A stretch of 40,865 bases of DNA from assembly GCA_016929595.1 (NCBI GenBank), contig JAFGIN010000196.1, positions 1 to 40,865 of the forward strand. The letters are read 5' to 3'. The position numbers and the translations under genes are program-made. The notes beneath the pieces were generated by a model, which was not told where the DNA came from, did no database searches, and saw only the letters and a program-made list of their open reading frames with translations. The first letter of the stretch is position 1; each line of letters starts with the position of its first letter. Positions 9,559 to 19,345 of this stretch are shown here, in pieces. The stretch is from Chitinispirillaceae bacterium. Its GTDB lineage: Bacteria; Fibrobacterota; Chitinivibrionia; Chitinivibrionales; Chitinispirillaceae.

Positions 9559-10582
9559 AAACTACTCCACCTTTGCCGGAAAGCTCATCACGAATATAAT
9601 CAAGTGAAAGCAGGAGTTTTTTCACGCCTTCAACATCAAGACGTGTGGTGTTTTCTGAGGTATAGTCATCCTGGCGACTGACCTGAACTTCCCCTTGAAC
9701 AAAATACTTGTCGTAATTGAGATCGCGATTGTCAGCCGGAATACAAAAGTAATTTCCAAGATCCTCCGCTTTGACCATATCTTCTCTCATCACAAGAGTC
9801 TCGTGTTTTTTTTCACCATGACGGGTTCCGATAATCTTGATCTCACTTGACGAGTTAAAAAGTTCTTTCAATGCAACTGCAAGATCATAGATCGTAGATG
9901 CTGGCGACTTCTGGACGAAAATATCACCCGGCTTCCCATTTTGATAAGCAAAAAGAACCAGGTCAACCGCATCGTCAAGCGACATCAGGTAACGGGTCAT
10001 ATTGGGATCAGTTATTGTAAGAGGCGCACCTTCTTTCATCTGCTGGATAAATAGCGGTATAACCGATCCACGAGATGCCATGACATTACCATACCGCGTT
10101 CCACAAAATACCTGATCTTTACCAACAAGGGAACGGGACTTCGCTACCATGATCTTTTCCATCATCGCCTTGGATATACCCATGGCATTGATCGGATAGA
10201 CAGCCTTATCGGTACTGAGTGTGATTACACGCTTGATATTGTTATTCAGGGCTGCATTGAGAACGTTTTCGGTGCCGAGCACATTAGTTTTTACAGCTTC
10301 CAGCGGATAGAACTCGCATGAAGGAACCTGTTTAAGTGCAGCTGCATGGAAAATATAATCAACCCCACGCACTGCATCATTGACACTTTCAAAACTCCTT
10401 ACATCCCCAATATAAAATTTAACTTTGTCATTTTTCAGGATTTTTCGCATGTCATCCTGTTTTTTTTCGTCACGGGAGAATATGCGAATCTCGCGAATAT
10501 CAGTTTGCAGAAAGCGTTTGAGAACGGCATTGCCAAATGAGCCAGTACCGCCCGTAATAAGTAGTTTCTTGTCCTTGAACAT
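9551..10582 (-). CDS. capE: UDP-GlcNAc 4,6-dehydratase/5-epimerase (CapE/WbjB-like)
   Basis: A 343-residue extended short-chain dehydrogenase that would convert UDP-GlcNAc to UDP-2-acetamido-2,6-dideoxy-beta-L-arabino-hexos-4-ulose, the entry step to L-FucNAc/L-QuiNAc. The NADP-binding motif GGTGSFG is at residues 11-17. The active-site block is STDKAVYPINAMGISKAMMEK. In it the usual Tyr of YxxxK is Met (MGISK), as in the CapE/WbjB subgroup and unlike PseB. The C-terminus GTRHGEKKHETLV also fits the family. It overlaps its downstream 2-epimerase gene by 8 nt and shares one base with its upstream reductase gene. Confidence 0.87.
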   Translation of the reverse strand: MFKDKKLLITGGTGSFGNAVLKRFLQTDIREIRIFSRDEKKQDDMRKILKNDKVKFYIGDVRSFESVNDAVRGVDYIFHAAALKQVPSCEFYPLEAVKTNVLGTENVLNAALNNNIKRVITLSTDKAVYPINAMGISKAMMEKIMVAKSRSLVGKDQVFCGTRYGNVMASRGSVIPLFIQQMKEGAPLTITDPNMTRYLMSLDDAVDLVLFAYQNGKPGDIFVQKSPASTIYDLAVALKELFNSSSEIKIIGTRHGEKKHETLVMREDMVKAEDLGNYFCIPADNRDLNYDKYFVQGEVQVSRQDDYTSENTTRLDVEGVKKLLLSLDYIRDELSGKGGVVYA

Positions 10583-11463
10583 TACTGCCCCTTGCTTTTA
10601 TTTGAAATAAAATTTTTATACATAGCATTTATCAGAATATCCCAGTCAGGAGGTTGATAACCAGTCGCCTGCCGGAAGCGTGAGGAATCGAGAGAACGGT
10701 CAATCGAAACAGCACTATCCCTGTCTATAGAGATTTTTTTCCCGTAAACATGAGCGATGATATTCAAAAGATCAAATTTATTAATCGGATCAGCTGACAC
10801 ATGGTACAACCCGTAGAGTTCAGGATGAGTGATTACGTATTCCTTTATGATCCGGGCAATTTCGGTAGTCGGGAATCCGGAGAAAATCGCTTTATCAAAC
10901 CCCTTTACTCTGCCATTCTGATTCAAGAACCAGTCCACCAGACTCAACGATGTAGATAGCTCATGTCCGATTATCGAAGTACGAAAAGTAAAACTGTTTG
11001 GATAAGGAACTTCTCCAAGAAATTTTGATTTCCCATAAAGGTCATCACAATCTGATAAGCTTTCCTCAGTATAATGCCCATCTTTACCAGAAAAAACACA
11101 ATCAGTGCTGATATGAATCAATCGTGAACCTGATTGTTCACAAGTTCGTGCGATCCGATGTGGGAGCAGGGAGTTTATTGTAATAGCTGTTATTGGATCA
11201 TTTGAGGACGGTAGTTGTTTAATTATTCCGATACAATTTACCACAATATCCGGACAAATCTTTTCGATAACCGCTTCTATACTTTGATAATTAAAAGCAT
11301 CGACACCTTCCACTATTTTATCTGATGAAGAGAGAAATGAGGGCAATCCTTTTTTTTTTCGAACGGTTCCCCAGACTTCCATCGTTTTATCATTCGAATA
11401 GGTTCTAAACAGATCGTGACCGAGCATCCCTGTTGCACCTAAAATCAGTATTTTGTTACCCAT
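10582..11463 (-). CDS. RmlD-like UDP-sugar 4-ketoreductase (WbvR/CapF-type role)
   Basis: A 293-residue RmlD-type reductase. The nucleotide-binding motif GATGMLG is at residues 9-15. STDCVFSGKDGHY precedes the catalytic Tyr-Lys pair in YGKSK. Given its place between capE and the glycosyltransferase gene it should reduce the 4-keto-L-sugar produced by CapE. The protein has the length of RmlD/WbvR (about 290) and lacks the C-terminal cupin domain that makes CapF/WbjC/FnlB about 370 residues. That favours UDP-L-RhaNAc formation, followed by UDP-L-QuiNAc, over UDP-L-FucNAc; this is an inference. It overlaps the upstream GT4 gene by 19 nt. Confidence 0.8.
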   Translation of the reverse strand: MGNKILILGATGMLGHDLFRTYSNDKTMEVWGTVRKKKGLPSFLSSSDKIVEGVDAFNYQSIEAVIEKICPDIVVNCIGIIKQLPSSNDPITAITINSLLPHRIARTCEQSGSRLIHISTDCVFSGKDGHYTEESLSDCDDLYGKSKFLGEVPYPNSFTFRTSIIGHELSTSLSLVDWFLNQNGRVKGFDKAIFSGFPTTEIARIIKEYVITHPELYGLYHVSADPINKFDLLNIIAHVYGKKISIDRDSAVSIDRSLDSSRFRQATGYQPPDWDILINAMYKNFISNKSKGQ

Positions 11464-12656
11464 GCATTTTTGCCTTTACTTTCAAGAACGGCAGTGTACA
11501 AAGCAATTGTTTTTTGCTTAAGTAAATTTTTATCCGCACGCTCTACTATTGTTTTATTGTTGATCTGCATTGCATTATCCACAAGAGTATCATCTGCCAG
11601 AGCCTTTCGAAGAGCTTCCGCAATAACTTGCGGATCTTCTGGTGGAACACTGATCCCACCGATTCCTTCATCAAACCATTCAGTTGTTGCGGCAGTCCAT
11701 GACTGCACTGGAAACGATCCCATCACCATAGCTTCCAACATGGATGTACTAATTGCATCGCTGATACTTAAACCTATCGAGATCCTCGATTCCCCATGAA
11801 GCTTCAAAATATCTTCGTGTGTACTTTCAGATGGGATAATTGAAGTTTTTATACCGGTGTCATACTCAAAGAGCTCCAGAGCGATATCCACTCCACTATC
11901 CTTCTGAACTGAATACACAACTATCTCATATCCAGCTAAAATATCTTTTACCAACGAAAGAGCTCTAATGCCGCAAAGTGCTCGCCCCGCCCAGCCCTGG
12001 TAACCTTTCAGCATTATTTTTTTACGCTCTGAGGGTAAGCACCCGGAAGATAGAGATCTAACATTCGTTAAGTCAAACCCACCTGTGTTCGGGAAAACCG
12101 GCATTGCAATTCCTTTGAAACCGCATTCAAAGGCCAATTGTCTGTCACGTTCTGTTTCACAGGAATAGTACTGGCACTGCCCGAGAAGAATTCGGATTTT
12201 GGCTTGGTGAGCCTTGAGCCGACCAAAAAGATAAATATCACTACCCCAATTGGTATGTAGCCATAATGGAAAATCTGATGAAAAAAAGCTTGAACGAACA
12301 TTAGAAACAAGGTATCCAGAATGTTGTGTTTCCATGGAATGAATCAAGTCAGGTTTTATTTTCCTGATCAAATTTGCAAGCTGAAATTCTCGATAAGAAG
12401 GACTAAGATATTTAATTAAAAATCGTAAAGTTTTGGCAAGCAGAGAAGATAAAACATTTAGACCCCTGTTTTTAGCCTCTTTATTCTTTACGTTTCCATA
12501 TATGGAATGATATACATACACATTGCGAAACTTTGGATGTACAATTCCCAAATCAACAGAAGGGAAGAGGTGAATCTCCCATCCGTTATCTGCAATATTT
12601 TCAAGCCAACGTGCAGTATGGATGCTTTCGGACATTGCAACAACAAGAAGTTTCAT
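11445..12656 (-). CDS. GT4 family glycosyltransferase
   Basis: A 403-residue GT-B glycosyltransferase starting MKLLVVAMSESIHTARWLENI, a start shared by GT4 enzymes of O-antigen clusters that act near L-FucNAc/L-QuiNAc genes. LHTNWGSDIYLF occurs at about residue 135. The usual E-X7-E motif is altered to D-X7-E (DAISTSMLE), followed by AMVMGSFPVQS. Its location directly before the reductase/capE/2-epimerase block suggests that it may use that L-sugar; this is inference from context only. It overlaps the preceding GT2 gene by 4 nt. Confidence 0.82.
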   Translation of the reverse strand: MKLLVVAMSESIHTARWLENIADNGWEIHLFPSVDLGIVHPKFRNVYVYHSIYGNVKNKEAKNRGLNVLSSLLAKTLRFLIKYLSPSYREFQLANLIRKIKPDLIHSMETQHSGYLVSNVRSSFFSSDFPLWLHTNWGSDIYLFGRLKAHQAKIRILLGQCQYYSCETERDRQLAFECGFKGIAMPVFPNTGGFDLTNVRSLSSGCLPSERKKIMLKGYQGWAGRALCGIRALSLVKDILAGYEIVVYSVQKDSGVDIALELFEYDTGIKTSIIPSESTHEDILKLHGESRISIGLSISDAISTSMLEAMVMGSFPVQSWTAATTEWFDEGIGGISVPPEDPQVIAEALRKALADDTLVDNAMQINNKTIVERADKNLLKQKTIALYTAVLESKGKNAWVTKY

Positions 12657-13384
12657 ATTGCAGGCTCTGAGCGAAATTTTCTGATATTACGTTTGAACTT
12701 TTTTACCTGTGCTTGAAATGCTGTAAGCAATCCATGTTTTTTGAGTATCGAGATTGTTTCTAATTCACTACTCTTTGAAAAACAAACTCCTCCTGTAGTA
12801 AAATGAGCCAGCACGTTCTCAATTACTCTAAATTCTGCTCCATTATTTCTGAATCGTAGTAATAAGTCCAAATCAGCTGAACTCTGATACGATTCATCAA
12901 ACAGGCCATATTTATCATATGCAGATCTCTTCACAAAACAGGTTGGATGCGGAATACATTCCGCACCAAGGTACTGAGGATATATCGAATATAATCTTGA
13001 TGGCTTACCCCCATCCCAAATCTTTAAGATTCCGTATATGACATCAGCTTGTGAAATTGTGCTTTGTGCGACTAATTCAAGTGCATTTGTCTCATACCAG
13101 TCATCGCTGTTAATAATTCCTATATACTCGCCTTTAGCCAGTCTAATGCCCTTGTTCATGGCGTTATAGATTCCCGAATCAGGTCCGGAAATCAGTTTTG
13201 CTTTACCTGCAAATTCAGGTAAATGCGACTCAATTATTTCAATTGTATTATCAGTTGAGGCGCCATCAATAAAGATGTATTCGTAATCAGAACAGGTCTG
13301 ATTCTTCACAGAGAGTATGGTTCTCTCAATAGTCTTGCTGCTATTATAGCATACTGTTAGTATGGTAAATTTCGAAGCGACCAT
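12653..13384 (-). CDS. GT2 family glycosyltransferase
   Basis: A 243-residue single-domain GT-A glycosyltransferase. Motifs: FTILTVCYNSSKTIERTI at the N-terminus, FIDGASTDNT, GPDSGIYNAMNKGI and the metal-binding NSDDW at about residue 93. The HPTCFVKRSAYDKYGLFDES block follows. This matches the WcaA/WcaE-like GT2 group found in capsule clusters. There is no membrane segment. Acceptor and donor unknown. It shares a 4-nt overlap with the following GT4 gene. Confidence 0.85.
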   Translation of the reverse strand: MVASKFTILTVCYNSSKTIERTILSVKNQTCSDYEYIFIDGASTDNTIEIIESHLPEFAGKAKLISGPDSGIYNAMNKGIRLAKGEYIGIINSDDWYETNALELVAQSTISQADVIYGILKIWDGGKPSRLYSIYPQYLGAECIPHPTCFVKRSAYDKYGLFDESYQSSADLDLLLRFRNNGAEFRVIENVLAHFTTGGVCFSKSSELETISILKKHGLLTAFQAQVKKFKRNIRKFRSEPAI

Positions 13385-13464
13385 AATGTATATATCTACT
13401 TACTTGGTGATGGTTTTTTTAACGAAAATCTATACTATCATTAAATTACAATTTAACTTATATC

Positions 13465-14310
13465 TCAATCATATAAATTTTCTTTTTTATCTCTGCGCTC
13501 CCAAAGCGATAAAATATCCGAACGTATTGTTGAATATTCAGAACGTCCTTTACCTCTAAACTTCTCCCATACGAAAAGAAACTTGAAAATAAAATACGAG
13601 ACATATGCCAGTGAAAGCGCAATACCATCCCAACCCAGTAAGAACGTCTTCCTTTTCAATGTAACACATTTCACAGATCTAATCAGCTCTTTCAAGGAGC
13701 TTTTCAAAGCGATGCTGCAATCAGAATATTTATTACTCTCTAATCGTGTATACCTGATATGCCTCTCAAAAAACGTTTCCAGTGTCTCATGTGTCAGGTG
13801 AAATAAGTTTTCATACTCGCTATATTTAAATTTATAAATTTTTCGAGACACATGAGAAAATTCTTCATGCACAACAGAACTGGTTTTTATAACATTTTTT
13901 CTATAAAGTAATTCCTTTGTTGCCGCTCCCCATGGAGATCTTTTAACTTCACGTATACCAAAGACCATCATTGCAAAAGGTAAAGCCACAGCTTCATAAT
14001 CAAAAGAGGGGTCATTTATTAATTTCAACAATTTTTCAACCAGATCAGGGTGAATAATATCAGATGCGGTAAGTGTCATCAACCATTCATTTTTTGCGAT
14101 ATCAATCCCAAGTTTAAATTCGGACCCGGTATCGCTATATGGTGCATCGATTAAAGTAATAGAAGGATAATGGCGAATAATTTCGCGGGTAGAATCAGTG
14201 GATGATTTATCAATAATAATTAAATCATTACTCCAAAGAAAGGATTTTATAAAGGTTTCTATACGTTTTTCTTCATTAAAAACGACTGTAACAACGGTAA
14301 TATTTTTCAT
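13465..14310 (-). CDS. GT2 family glycosyltransferase (WaaE/KdtX-like)
   Basis: A 281-residue GT2 enzyme of the WaaE-like type. It starts ITVVTVVFNEEKRIETFIKS and has DLIIIDKSSTDSTREI and the short acidic motif LTASDIIHP at about residue 86. RHIRYTRLESNKY is followed by a hydrophobic segment (IALSLAYVSYFIFKFLFVW) at about residues 230-248, typical of this group and probably a membrane association. Members include LPS-core beta-1,4-glucosyltransferases, but in this cluster it more likely acts on the repeat unit. Confidence 0.8.
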   Translation of the reverse strand: MKNITVVTVVFNEEKRIETFIKSFLWSNDLIIIDKSSTDSTREIIRHYPSITLIDAPYSDTGSEFKLGIDIAKNEWLMTLTASDIIHPDLVEKLLKLINDPSFDYEAVALPFAMMVFGIREVKRSPWGAATKELLYRKNVIKTSSVVHEEFSHVSRKIYKFKYSEYENLFHLTHETLETFFERHIRYTRLESNKYSDCSIALKSSLKELIRSVKCVTLKRKTFLLGWDGIALSLAYVSYFIFKFLFVWEKFRGKGRSEYSTIRSDILSLWERRDKKENLYD

Positions 14311-14329
14311 AATAACTCATAAACTAAAT

Positions 14330-14905
14330 TTATTCATGTTCAATACTTCTGATTATACGAACAGGATTTCCTGCTGCCAAATGATCATCAGGTATGTTTT
14401 TGGCAACTACAGAACCAGCACCTATAACACAGCGTTTACCTATTTTTGAACCTTTCAGAACAATACTATTTGCACCAATCAAAGTTCCTTCACCAATCGA
14501 AATATCTTCGAATTTCGCATCTTCAATACTTTTTTGCATTTTTCGTTTTTCAAAGCTGACAGGATGAAAATCGGTGTCGTATACAGATGAGTTGGCACCA
14601 AGACCTACTCCAAACTCAAGTGTAATACTTTTAACCGAAACAATAGTTGCACCTGAGATACCACATCCATCTAAGATATTGATAACTGAATTATTACCAA
14701 CTGCTGCCATTACTACTGGATGATTAATCCCAGCTATATTGGACTTGAAAGAGGAATTTAAAGTAACACCTTTTCCAATTATAATTTTGGAATTTTTACA
14801 TTTTGTTATAAAAGGCAGACCATTTAATGTTACATAACCGAATCTGGTTTGCACACCATGATACCGCAAATAACAATAACTGAGAAAATGTTTTATTAGA
14901 TTCAA
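14330..14905 (-). CDS. Hexapeptide-repeat acyltransferase (LbH/MAT-like)
   Basis: A 191-residue left-handed beta-helix protein with hexapeptide repeats through the second half (for example ISIGEGTLIGANSIVLKGSKIGKRCVIGA written as successive LIG/VIG turns), ending with NIPDDHLAAGNPVRII. This arrangement is characteristic of the acetyltransferases of capsule and O-antigen clusters (CysE/LacA/NodL superfamily). It probably O- or N-acetylates a sugar of the repeat unit. The gene overlaps the wzx stop by 4 nt. The catalytic His candidate is in VYDTDFHPVSF. Confidence 0.85.
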   Translation of the reverse strand: MNLIKHFLSYCYLRYHGVQTRFGYVTLNGLPFITKCKNSKIIIGKGVTLNSSFKSNIAGINHPVVMAAVGNNSVINILDGCGISGATIVSVKSITLEFGVGLGANSSVYDTDFHPVSFEKRKMQKSIEDAKFEDISIGEGTLIGANSIVLKGSKIGKRCVIGAGSVVAKNIPDDHLAAGNPVRIIRSIEHE

Positions 14906-16356
14906 CAGAATTGCCCCCTTATACGCCCTATTAACTGCTCCAATACTTGAAGTGCCAATGGCTCTTTCAATATAAGTAACACTGAAAAATATGTAACGAT
15001 TCCTACTGGAACTGAAGACAATACCCTCACCAATGACGAATTTGATAGTAAAGTGGTGCTATAAATAATAACCGACATTATTATCGCAGCTGCAACAGAT
15101 CGAAATACTGGACCCGATTTGATTGAGGATCGTAAATATGGTTTCGAATAAAGAATCACTATAACTGCCCCGCCAAACGTTGATAAAAGAACAGAAAAAG
15201 CAGCCCCCCAATCGTGAAACTTTGGGATAAGAATGACATTCAAAACAAGACTAAGCAAACCGAAGAAAATATTTGACACCAATAATTTCTTATCTGCTTC
15301 ATGAGCATATAGAACCTGATTTGAGAAGAACAGTGACAACATCGAGAATACCAATGTCGGAGCTAATATTCTGCATAATACTATTGAGCCTTGGAATTGA
15401 CTGCCCATTAACAGCATAACCACATCTTTTGATAGCATCTCCATACCGAAAACACAGGGGATTGTAATTAGCGTAATAAAATACAGTGCTGTATTAAGAC
15501 TATTATTATACGCATCCTGTTGCTTATTTTTGAGATAATAAGAAAAACGGGCAACAAAAATATTATTCACTGAGCCTAGAATAGTTGTACCCAGCATTAT
15601 TAATTTATTTGCACTTGAGAAAAGTCCAACCGTCCCGTAACTTGAGAACATCGTCAGGAAAGTGTTATCCAACTTGGCAAACACATTTGCAAGAATTGCC
15701 ATAACAAAGAAATTCCATGTGCCTTTAATATGTGGAATTAAATTGTAATCACGATATAATTTGATGTATATGAATTTTTTAATATAGAAAAAATTGAATA
15801 AACTTGATGCTGCAACTGAGAATACTGTTATCAAGGCATATTTGAGATAATCATCCTTTGTTTTAACATACGCAAACATTAATAGCAGGGATATTATTGG
15901 AAAAATCAATGCCCTTAGAGTTATCACAAGGTATTGTTCCAGCCCTATGTACACCCAATCTAAGGAAATTGTAGTAAATACAATCATCGAGCTTAGAATG
16001 AAAATCAATTCCTTAGCATCATAAAACTGTTTATTTGAAAAGACAATTACAAGCAGTGAAGCATATGAGACTAATGTAGCTACAATATTTACAAGAAATA
16101 ATTCATGAACTGTCTTACTTAATAGTTCCTTGTTGTCACGGGCGTGCGCAACCGCTCGAAACCCATAAGAGGATATACCAAATGATGATAATACTATGAA
16201 ATATGAAATAAATGAAGTAGCAAAATTAATTCTTCCAACACCATCGGGCATGAGAACCCTTGAAATATAAGGAAACGATATCAAAGGAAATGCTATACTT
16301 GTAACCGTTCTAAGTAAATTCAGAATAATGTTGATCTTAAGAGAGAGTATTTTCAT
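14902..16356 (-). CDS. wzx: Wzx-type polysaccharide flippase (MVF/MOP superfamily)
   Basis: A 484-residue integral membrane protein with about 12-14 predicted helices. It starts INIILNLLRTVTSIAFPLISFPYISRVL with the characteristic Pro-containing first helix and GVGRINFA loop of Wzx/RfbX transporters. It would move undecaprenyl-PP-linked repeat units across the inner membrane. The C-terminal pair of helices (IIMSVIIYSTTLL and VGIVTYFSVLLIL) fits the family. It is coupled by 4 nt to the acyltransferase gene downstream. Confidence 0.88.
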   Translation of the reverse strand: MKILSLKINIILNLLRTVTSIAFPLISFPYISRVLMPDGVGRINFATSFISYFIVLSSFGISSYGFRAVAHARDNKELLSKTVHELFLVNIVATLVSYASLLVIVFSNKQFYDAKELIFILSSMIVFTTISLDWVYIGLEQYLVITLRALIFPIISLLLMFAYVKTKDDYLKYALITVFSVAASSLFNFFYIKKFIYIKLYRDYNLIPHIKGTWNFFVMAILANVFAKLDNTFLTMFSSYGTVGLFSSANKLIMLGTTILGSVNNIFVARFSYYLKNKQQDAYNNSLNTALYFITLITIPCVFGMEMLSKDVVMLLMGSQFQGSIVLCRILAPTLVFSMLSLFFSNQVLYAHEADKKLLVSNIFFGLLSLVLNVILIPKFHDWGAAFSVLLSTFGGAVIVILYSKPYLRSSIKSGPVFRSVAAAIIMSVIIYSTTLLSNSSLVRVLSSVPVGIVTYFSVLLILKEPLALQVLEQLIGRIRGQFC

Positions 16357-16393
16357 TCAGCTACTATTAATACTGGTGATGTATTCGTATTAG

Positions 16394-17347
16394 TTAACAC
16401 AAAGCTTTACTTCCACTTAGAAATAACTTTGTATACTTTTTAATAACTTCAAGAGACGAACATGATGGTTTGTAGCCGATTATAGTTTTTGCCGATGAAT
16501 TGATGGAATAATAAATTGATTTTATTCCTGTGGGTGAAATTTTATTGTTCTCCGATTCATACCTCATCTGCATTTTATATTCGTCACAAAAATACGAGAC
16601 TATTTCGGACTTCTTGATTGGTTCAGACGAATACAGGTCTAAAGCACCATTATATGATTCTTTCACTATACACAATTCAATAAATTTTGCTAAATCTGAT
16701 GGTGCAACATAATCCCGAATTATATCAGTAGGTTCCGTATAAAAAACGCTTTGGTTTTTCACCGCTGTGATCAACTCAGTTATCAAGTAATGTGAATCGA
16801 GATCAATAAACTGAGAAAAAAAACTGAACAACCGAATGTCAATTATATTCAAATCCGCTAAGGATCTATGTTTAACCTCGGAATAAATCTTTGATAACAT
16901 ATAAGCATCTTTTGAGCTTAATGAATTTACTGTTAAAGACGTTGTTGATTGCTCATTACAGGGAACAATATGGTCAGTGCCATAAACAGCACCTGAACTA
17001 CAACTAATGTATTTCGCTCCAGTTTTTCCGGACAGCATCATATCTATAATTCGGTTATCATATTCTTCTATAGTACGAAATATCTCAAACCCTCCGTTTC
17101 GGATTTTTTCAGGTTTACCGAATCCAACACAATTTATAATAGCATCAACACAAAGATCTTTTTTGTCAAATTCCGAAATATCCCTGACTTCATACTCGCA
17201 ATTGTCAATACTATGATTTATTAAAAATTGAGTTACACGTTGAGGAGCCCTTGCAAATAAATATATCTTACTATAACATTTTGATTCAAATATTATGCTT
17301 TTTGCAATATGACTGGTTGCACCAAGAATTGCTACTGTCTTTGACAT
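16394..17347 (-). CDS. NAD-dependent epimerase/reductase (YerF-like candidate)
   Basis: An extended short-chain dehydrogenase. I choose ATG at 17347, giving MSKTVAILGATSHIA, because the nine residues of the longer form (from 17374) precede the Rossmann strand without homology. Seen: GATSHIA nucleotide loop, CSSGAVYGTD and the Tyr-Lys pair YMLSK (about residue 155 of the shorter form). The C-terminal LDLYSSEPIKKSEIV region binds the sugar nucleotide. It follows the ThDP enzyme gene. In Yersinia pseudotuberculosis the pair yerE-yerF adds and then reduces the two-carbon branch of yersiniose, so reduction of the acetyl branch is the proposed role. An ordinary 4-ketoreductase or epimerase is the alternative. 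Confidence 0.68.
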   Translation of the reverse strand: MSKTVAILGATSHIAKSIIFESKCYSKIYLFARAPQRVTQFLINHSIDNCEYEVRDISEFDKKDLCVDAIINCVGFGKPEKIRNGGFEIFRTIEEYDNRIIDMMLSGKTGAKYISCSSGAVYGTDHIVPCNEQSTTSLTVNSLSSKDAYMLSKIYSEVKHRSLADLNIIDIRLFSFFSQFIDLDSHYLITELITAVKNQSVFYTEPTDIIRDYVAPSDLAKFIELCIVKESYNGALDLYSSEPIKKSEIVSYFCDEYKMQMRYESENNKISPTGIKSIYYSINSSAKTIIGYKPSCSSLEVIKKYTKLFLSGSKALC

Positions 17348-17410
17348 CAATTTTAACTTACACCACAACGGCAAGAGGTTGAATTCCCTTTAAACAGGTT
17401 TATTAGCATA

Positions 17411-19213
17411 TTACTTATTATTTTCAAAAATTTGTTGGCCTAAACCAATTAATTCATCATAAATAGATTGCAATTCTAATGGAGTCAAAGGTGGTTCAGG
17501 GTTATCAATTGTTGTATCAAATCGAAGTTTAGGATAAACTTTTGTTTCATAATTTAGTGATATATGAATAACATAGGGCCATGATTGTGTAAATGCAAAT
17601 GCGATCTTTTCACGCCAATCTTCTTCGCTATTTGAAATATGCATTGCAGGAATATTATAAGCCATAGCAATTTTCTGAAAATCAGGACTATAATACCCAT
17701 GATCTTCATCGGTAGCATAATAACGGCCCTCAAAGTAAAGCTCCTGAAATTGTTTAATCATACCTAAAGACTTGTTGTCCATAATAACAATTAAAACAGG
17801 TAATTTTTTTCGTGATAAAATAGAAAACTCTTGAATTGACAACTGAATACCGCCATCACCACACAAGCAAATTGCCGGTCTATCGGTTTCCAACGTAATA
17901 CCAATTGCAGCCGATAAGGAATAACCCATTGGAGCCATTCCCCCACTGGTGATAAACTGCTGCTCACCAGTAATTTGCAGCTCTTGGGCTGCGATCATTT
18001 GTACCTGGCCTATATCAGCGCATAAAGCAGTATTACTAGCCATTTCCTGAGATAAAGCCTGAACTACATCATATTCGAATGCATTTGCTTGAGCACGAAG
18101 GAATTCTACTTGTCTAGAATAATTCTTACGTATTTTATGTAGTCCATTATTCCAGGCTGTAAAATTTACTTGTAACGTTTTTTCTTCTAAGTACGAATTG
18201 GCAGTAAGGAAGAATGTCTTAGCATCGGAATAAATATGCTTATCAATAAAAATATTGTTACCAACTTCAGCCGGATCTATGTCCACTTGAACAACTAATT
18301 TTCCAGAATACACCTCCTTTTTATTACCAGTCTGACGGCTATCTAAGCGAGAACCAATAGCTAAAATTAGATCTGCCTGAGCCAGCGCAATATTAGCATA
18401 ACGGTGACCATATGATCCAATAAAGCCTAAATAATTCTGGTTGTGTTCATCGATACAGCCTTTACCAAGAATAGAAACAACTACTGGAATATGTATGCTA
18501 TTTACGAATTTATCAAGGTCGTTTTTACAATCAGCCAGTTTACATCCGTTCCCAAGAAGGATTACAGGACGAAAACTTTTTGAAAGGGCATCCATAACCC
18601 AGCTTACATCAGATATACCAGGAGGAATGCTAACAATTGAGGGGGCTTCAAGTATTTCTGTCTTTATCAAAGCCCTTTGGATATCCATTGGGATATCTAA
18701 TAATACCGGGCCAGGCCTTCCATTTATTGCTACCTTTATGGCTTCAACTAAATCGTGCGGTAATAACTCAGGACTACTAACCAATTTAGCCATTTTAGTG
18801 ATAGGAGCAGCAATTTTAACTATATCAGTTTCCTGAAAACCCAGCTGTCTGCAATTTTTATCCCATTTAAAATCGTATGTATTAACTTGTCCAGTAATTA
18901 TCAGCATTGGAATGGAATCAAAAAAGGCATCGCCTATACCTGTAATCAAGTTTGTTGCACCAGGTCCGCTTGTCGCCAATACAACTCGAATCTTATTATC
19001 TGATTTAGTAGCACCGCTTGCTGCAAAAATGGCACCTTGTTCATGACTGAAGCTAAAGAATTTTATGCCTGCCCGACATAATGAATCTATAGTATGGGTA
19101 ATTGCACCTCCAGTCATACCGAATGCAGAGTTCACCCCGATAGATTTAAGGTATTCCGCAATATAATCACTAACTTTTATAGATTGTGAACTATTATTTC
19201 CGATCATAAACAC
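17411..19213 (-). CDS. yerE: Thiamine-diphosphate-dependent enzyme, YerE-like (acetolactate synthase family)
   Basis: A 600-residue ThDP enzyme with all three domains of the acetolactate synthase family. The N-terminal PYR domain includes the catalytic Glu in FSFSHEQGA and the ATSGPGATNL loop. A central domain contains LLGNGCKL. The C-terminal PP domain has the ThDP/Mg motif GDGGIQLSIQEFSIL ending at MDN. The tail YPKLRFDTTIDNPEPPL is typical of the polysaccharide-cluster members, not of IlvB. Beside ddhA-ddhB-ddhC the precise hypothesis is a YerE function: pyruvate-derived two-carbon transfer to C-4 of CDP-4-keto-3,6-dideoxyglucose. Met at residue 3 (19207) is an equally possible start. A 132-bp gap, A/T-rich and without a feature I can name, separates it from ddhB. 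Confidence 0.75.
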   Translation of the reverse strand: MFMIGNNSSQSIKVSDYIAEYLKSIGVNSAFGMTGGAITHTIDSLCRAGIKFFSFSHEQGAIFAASGATKSDNKIRVVLATSGPGATNLITGIGDAFFDSIPMLIITGQVNTYDFKWDKNCRQLGFQETDIVKIAAPITKMAKLVSSPELLPHDLVEAIKVAINGRPGPVLLDIPMDIQRALIKTEILEAPSIVSIPPGISDVSWVMDALSKSFRPVILLGNGCKLADCKNDLDKFVNSIHIPVVVSILGKGCIDEHNQNYLGFIGSYGHRYANIALAQADLILAIGSRLDSRQTGNKKEVYSGKLVVQVDIDPAEVGNNIFIDKHIYSDAKTFFLTANSYLEEKTLQVNFTAWNNGLHKIRKNYSRQVEFLRAQANAFEYDVVQALSQEMASNTALCADIGQVQMIAAQELQITGEQQFITSGGMAPMGYSLSAAIGITLETDRPAICLCGDGGIQLSIQEFSILSRKKLPVLIVIMDNKSLGMIKQFQELYFEGRYYATDEDHGYYSPDFQKIAMAYNIPAMHISNSEEDWREKIAFAFTQSWPYVIHISLNYETKVYPKLRFDTTIDNPEPPLTPLELQSIYDELIGLGQQIFENNK

Positions 19214-19345
19214 CCTCTATATTACATTCTCGACCAATGTTAAGCCTCCATTCACTCAAAAAAACATTTCTTTAACCAGTTTTTTTGCGCAATTGAAAAT
19301 TGAGCACAAATTAAAAAAAAGGTAACCGTAATTCTACTCTTATTG

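Noticed and set aside
9148-9681. Long + strand frame (177 codons) opposite the 2-epimerase and capE genes
   Set aside because: It is antisense to two clear enzymes, has no recognisable domain and no ribosome site; it is a shadow frame.
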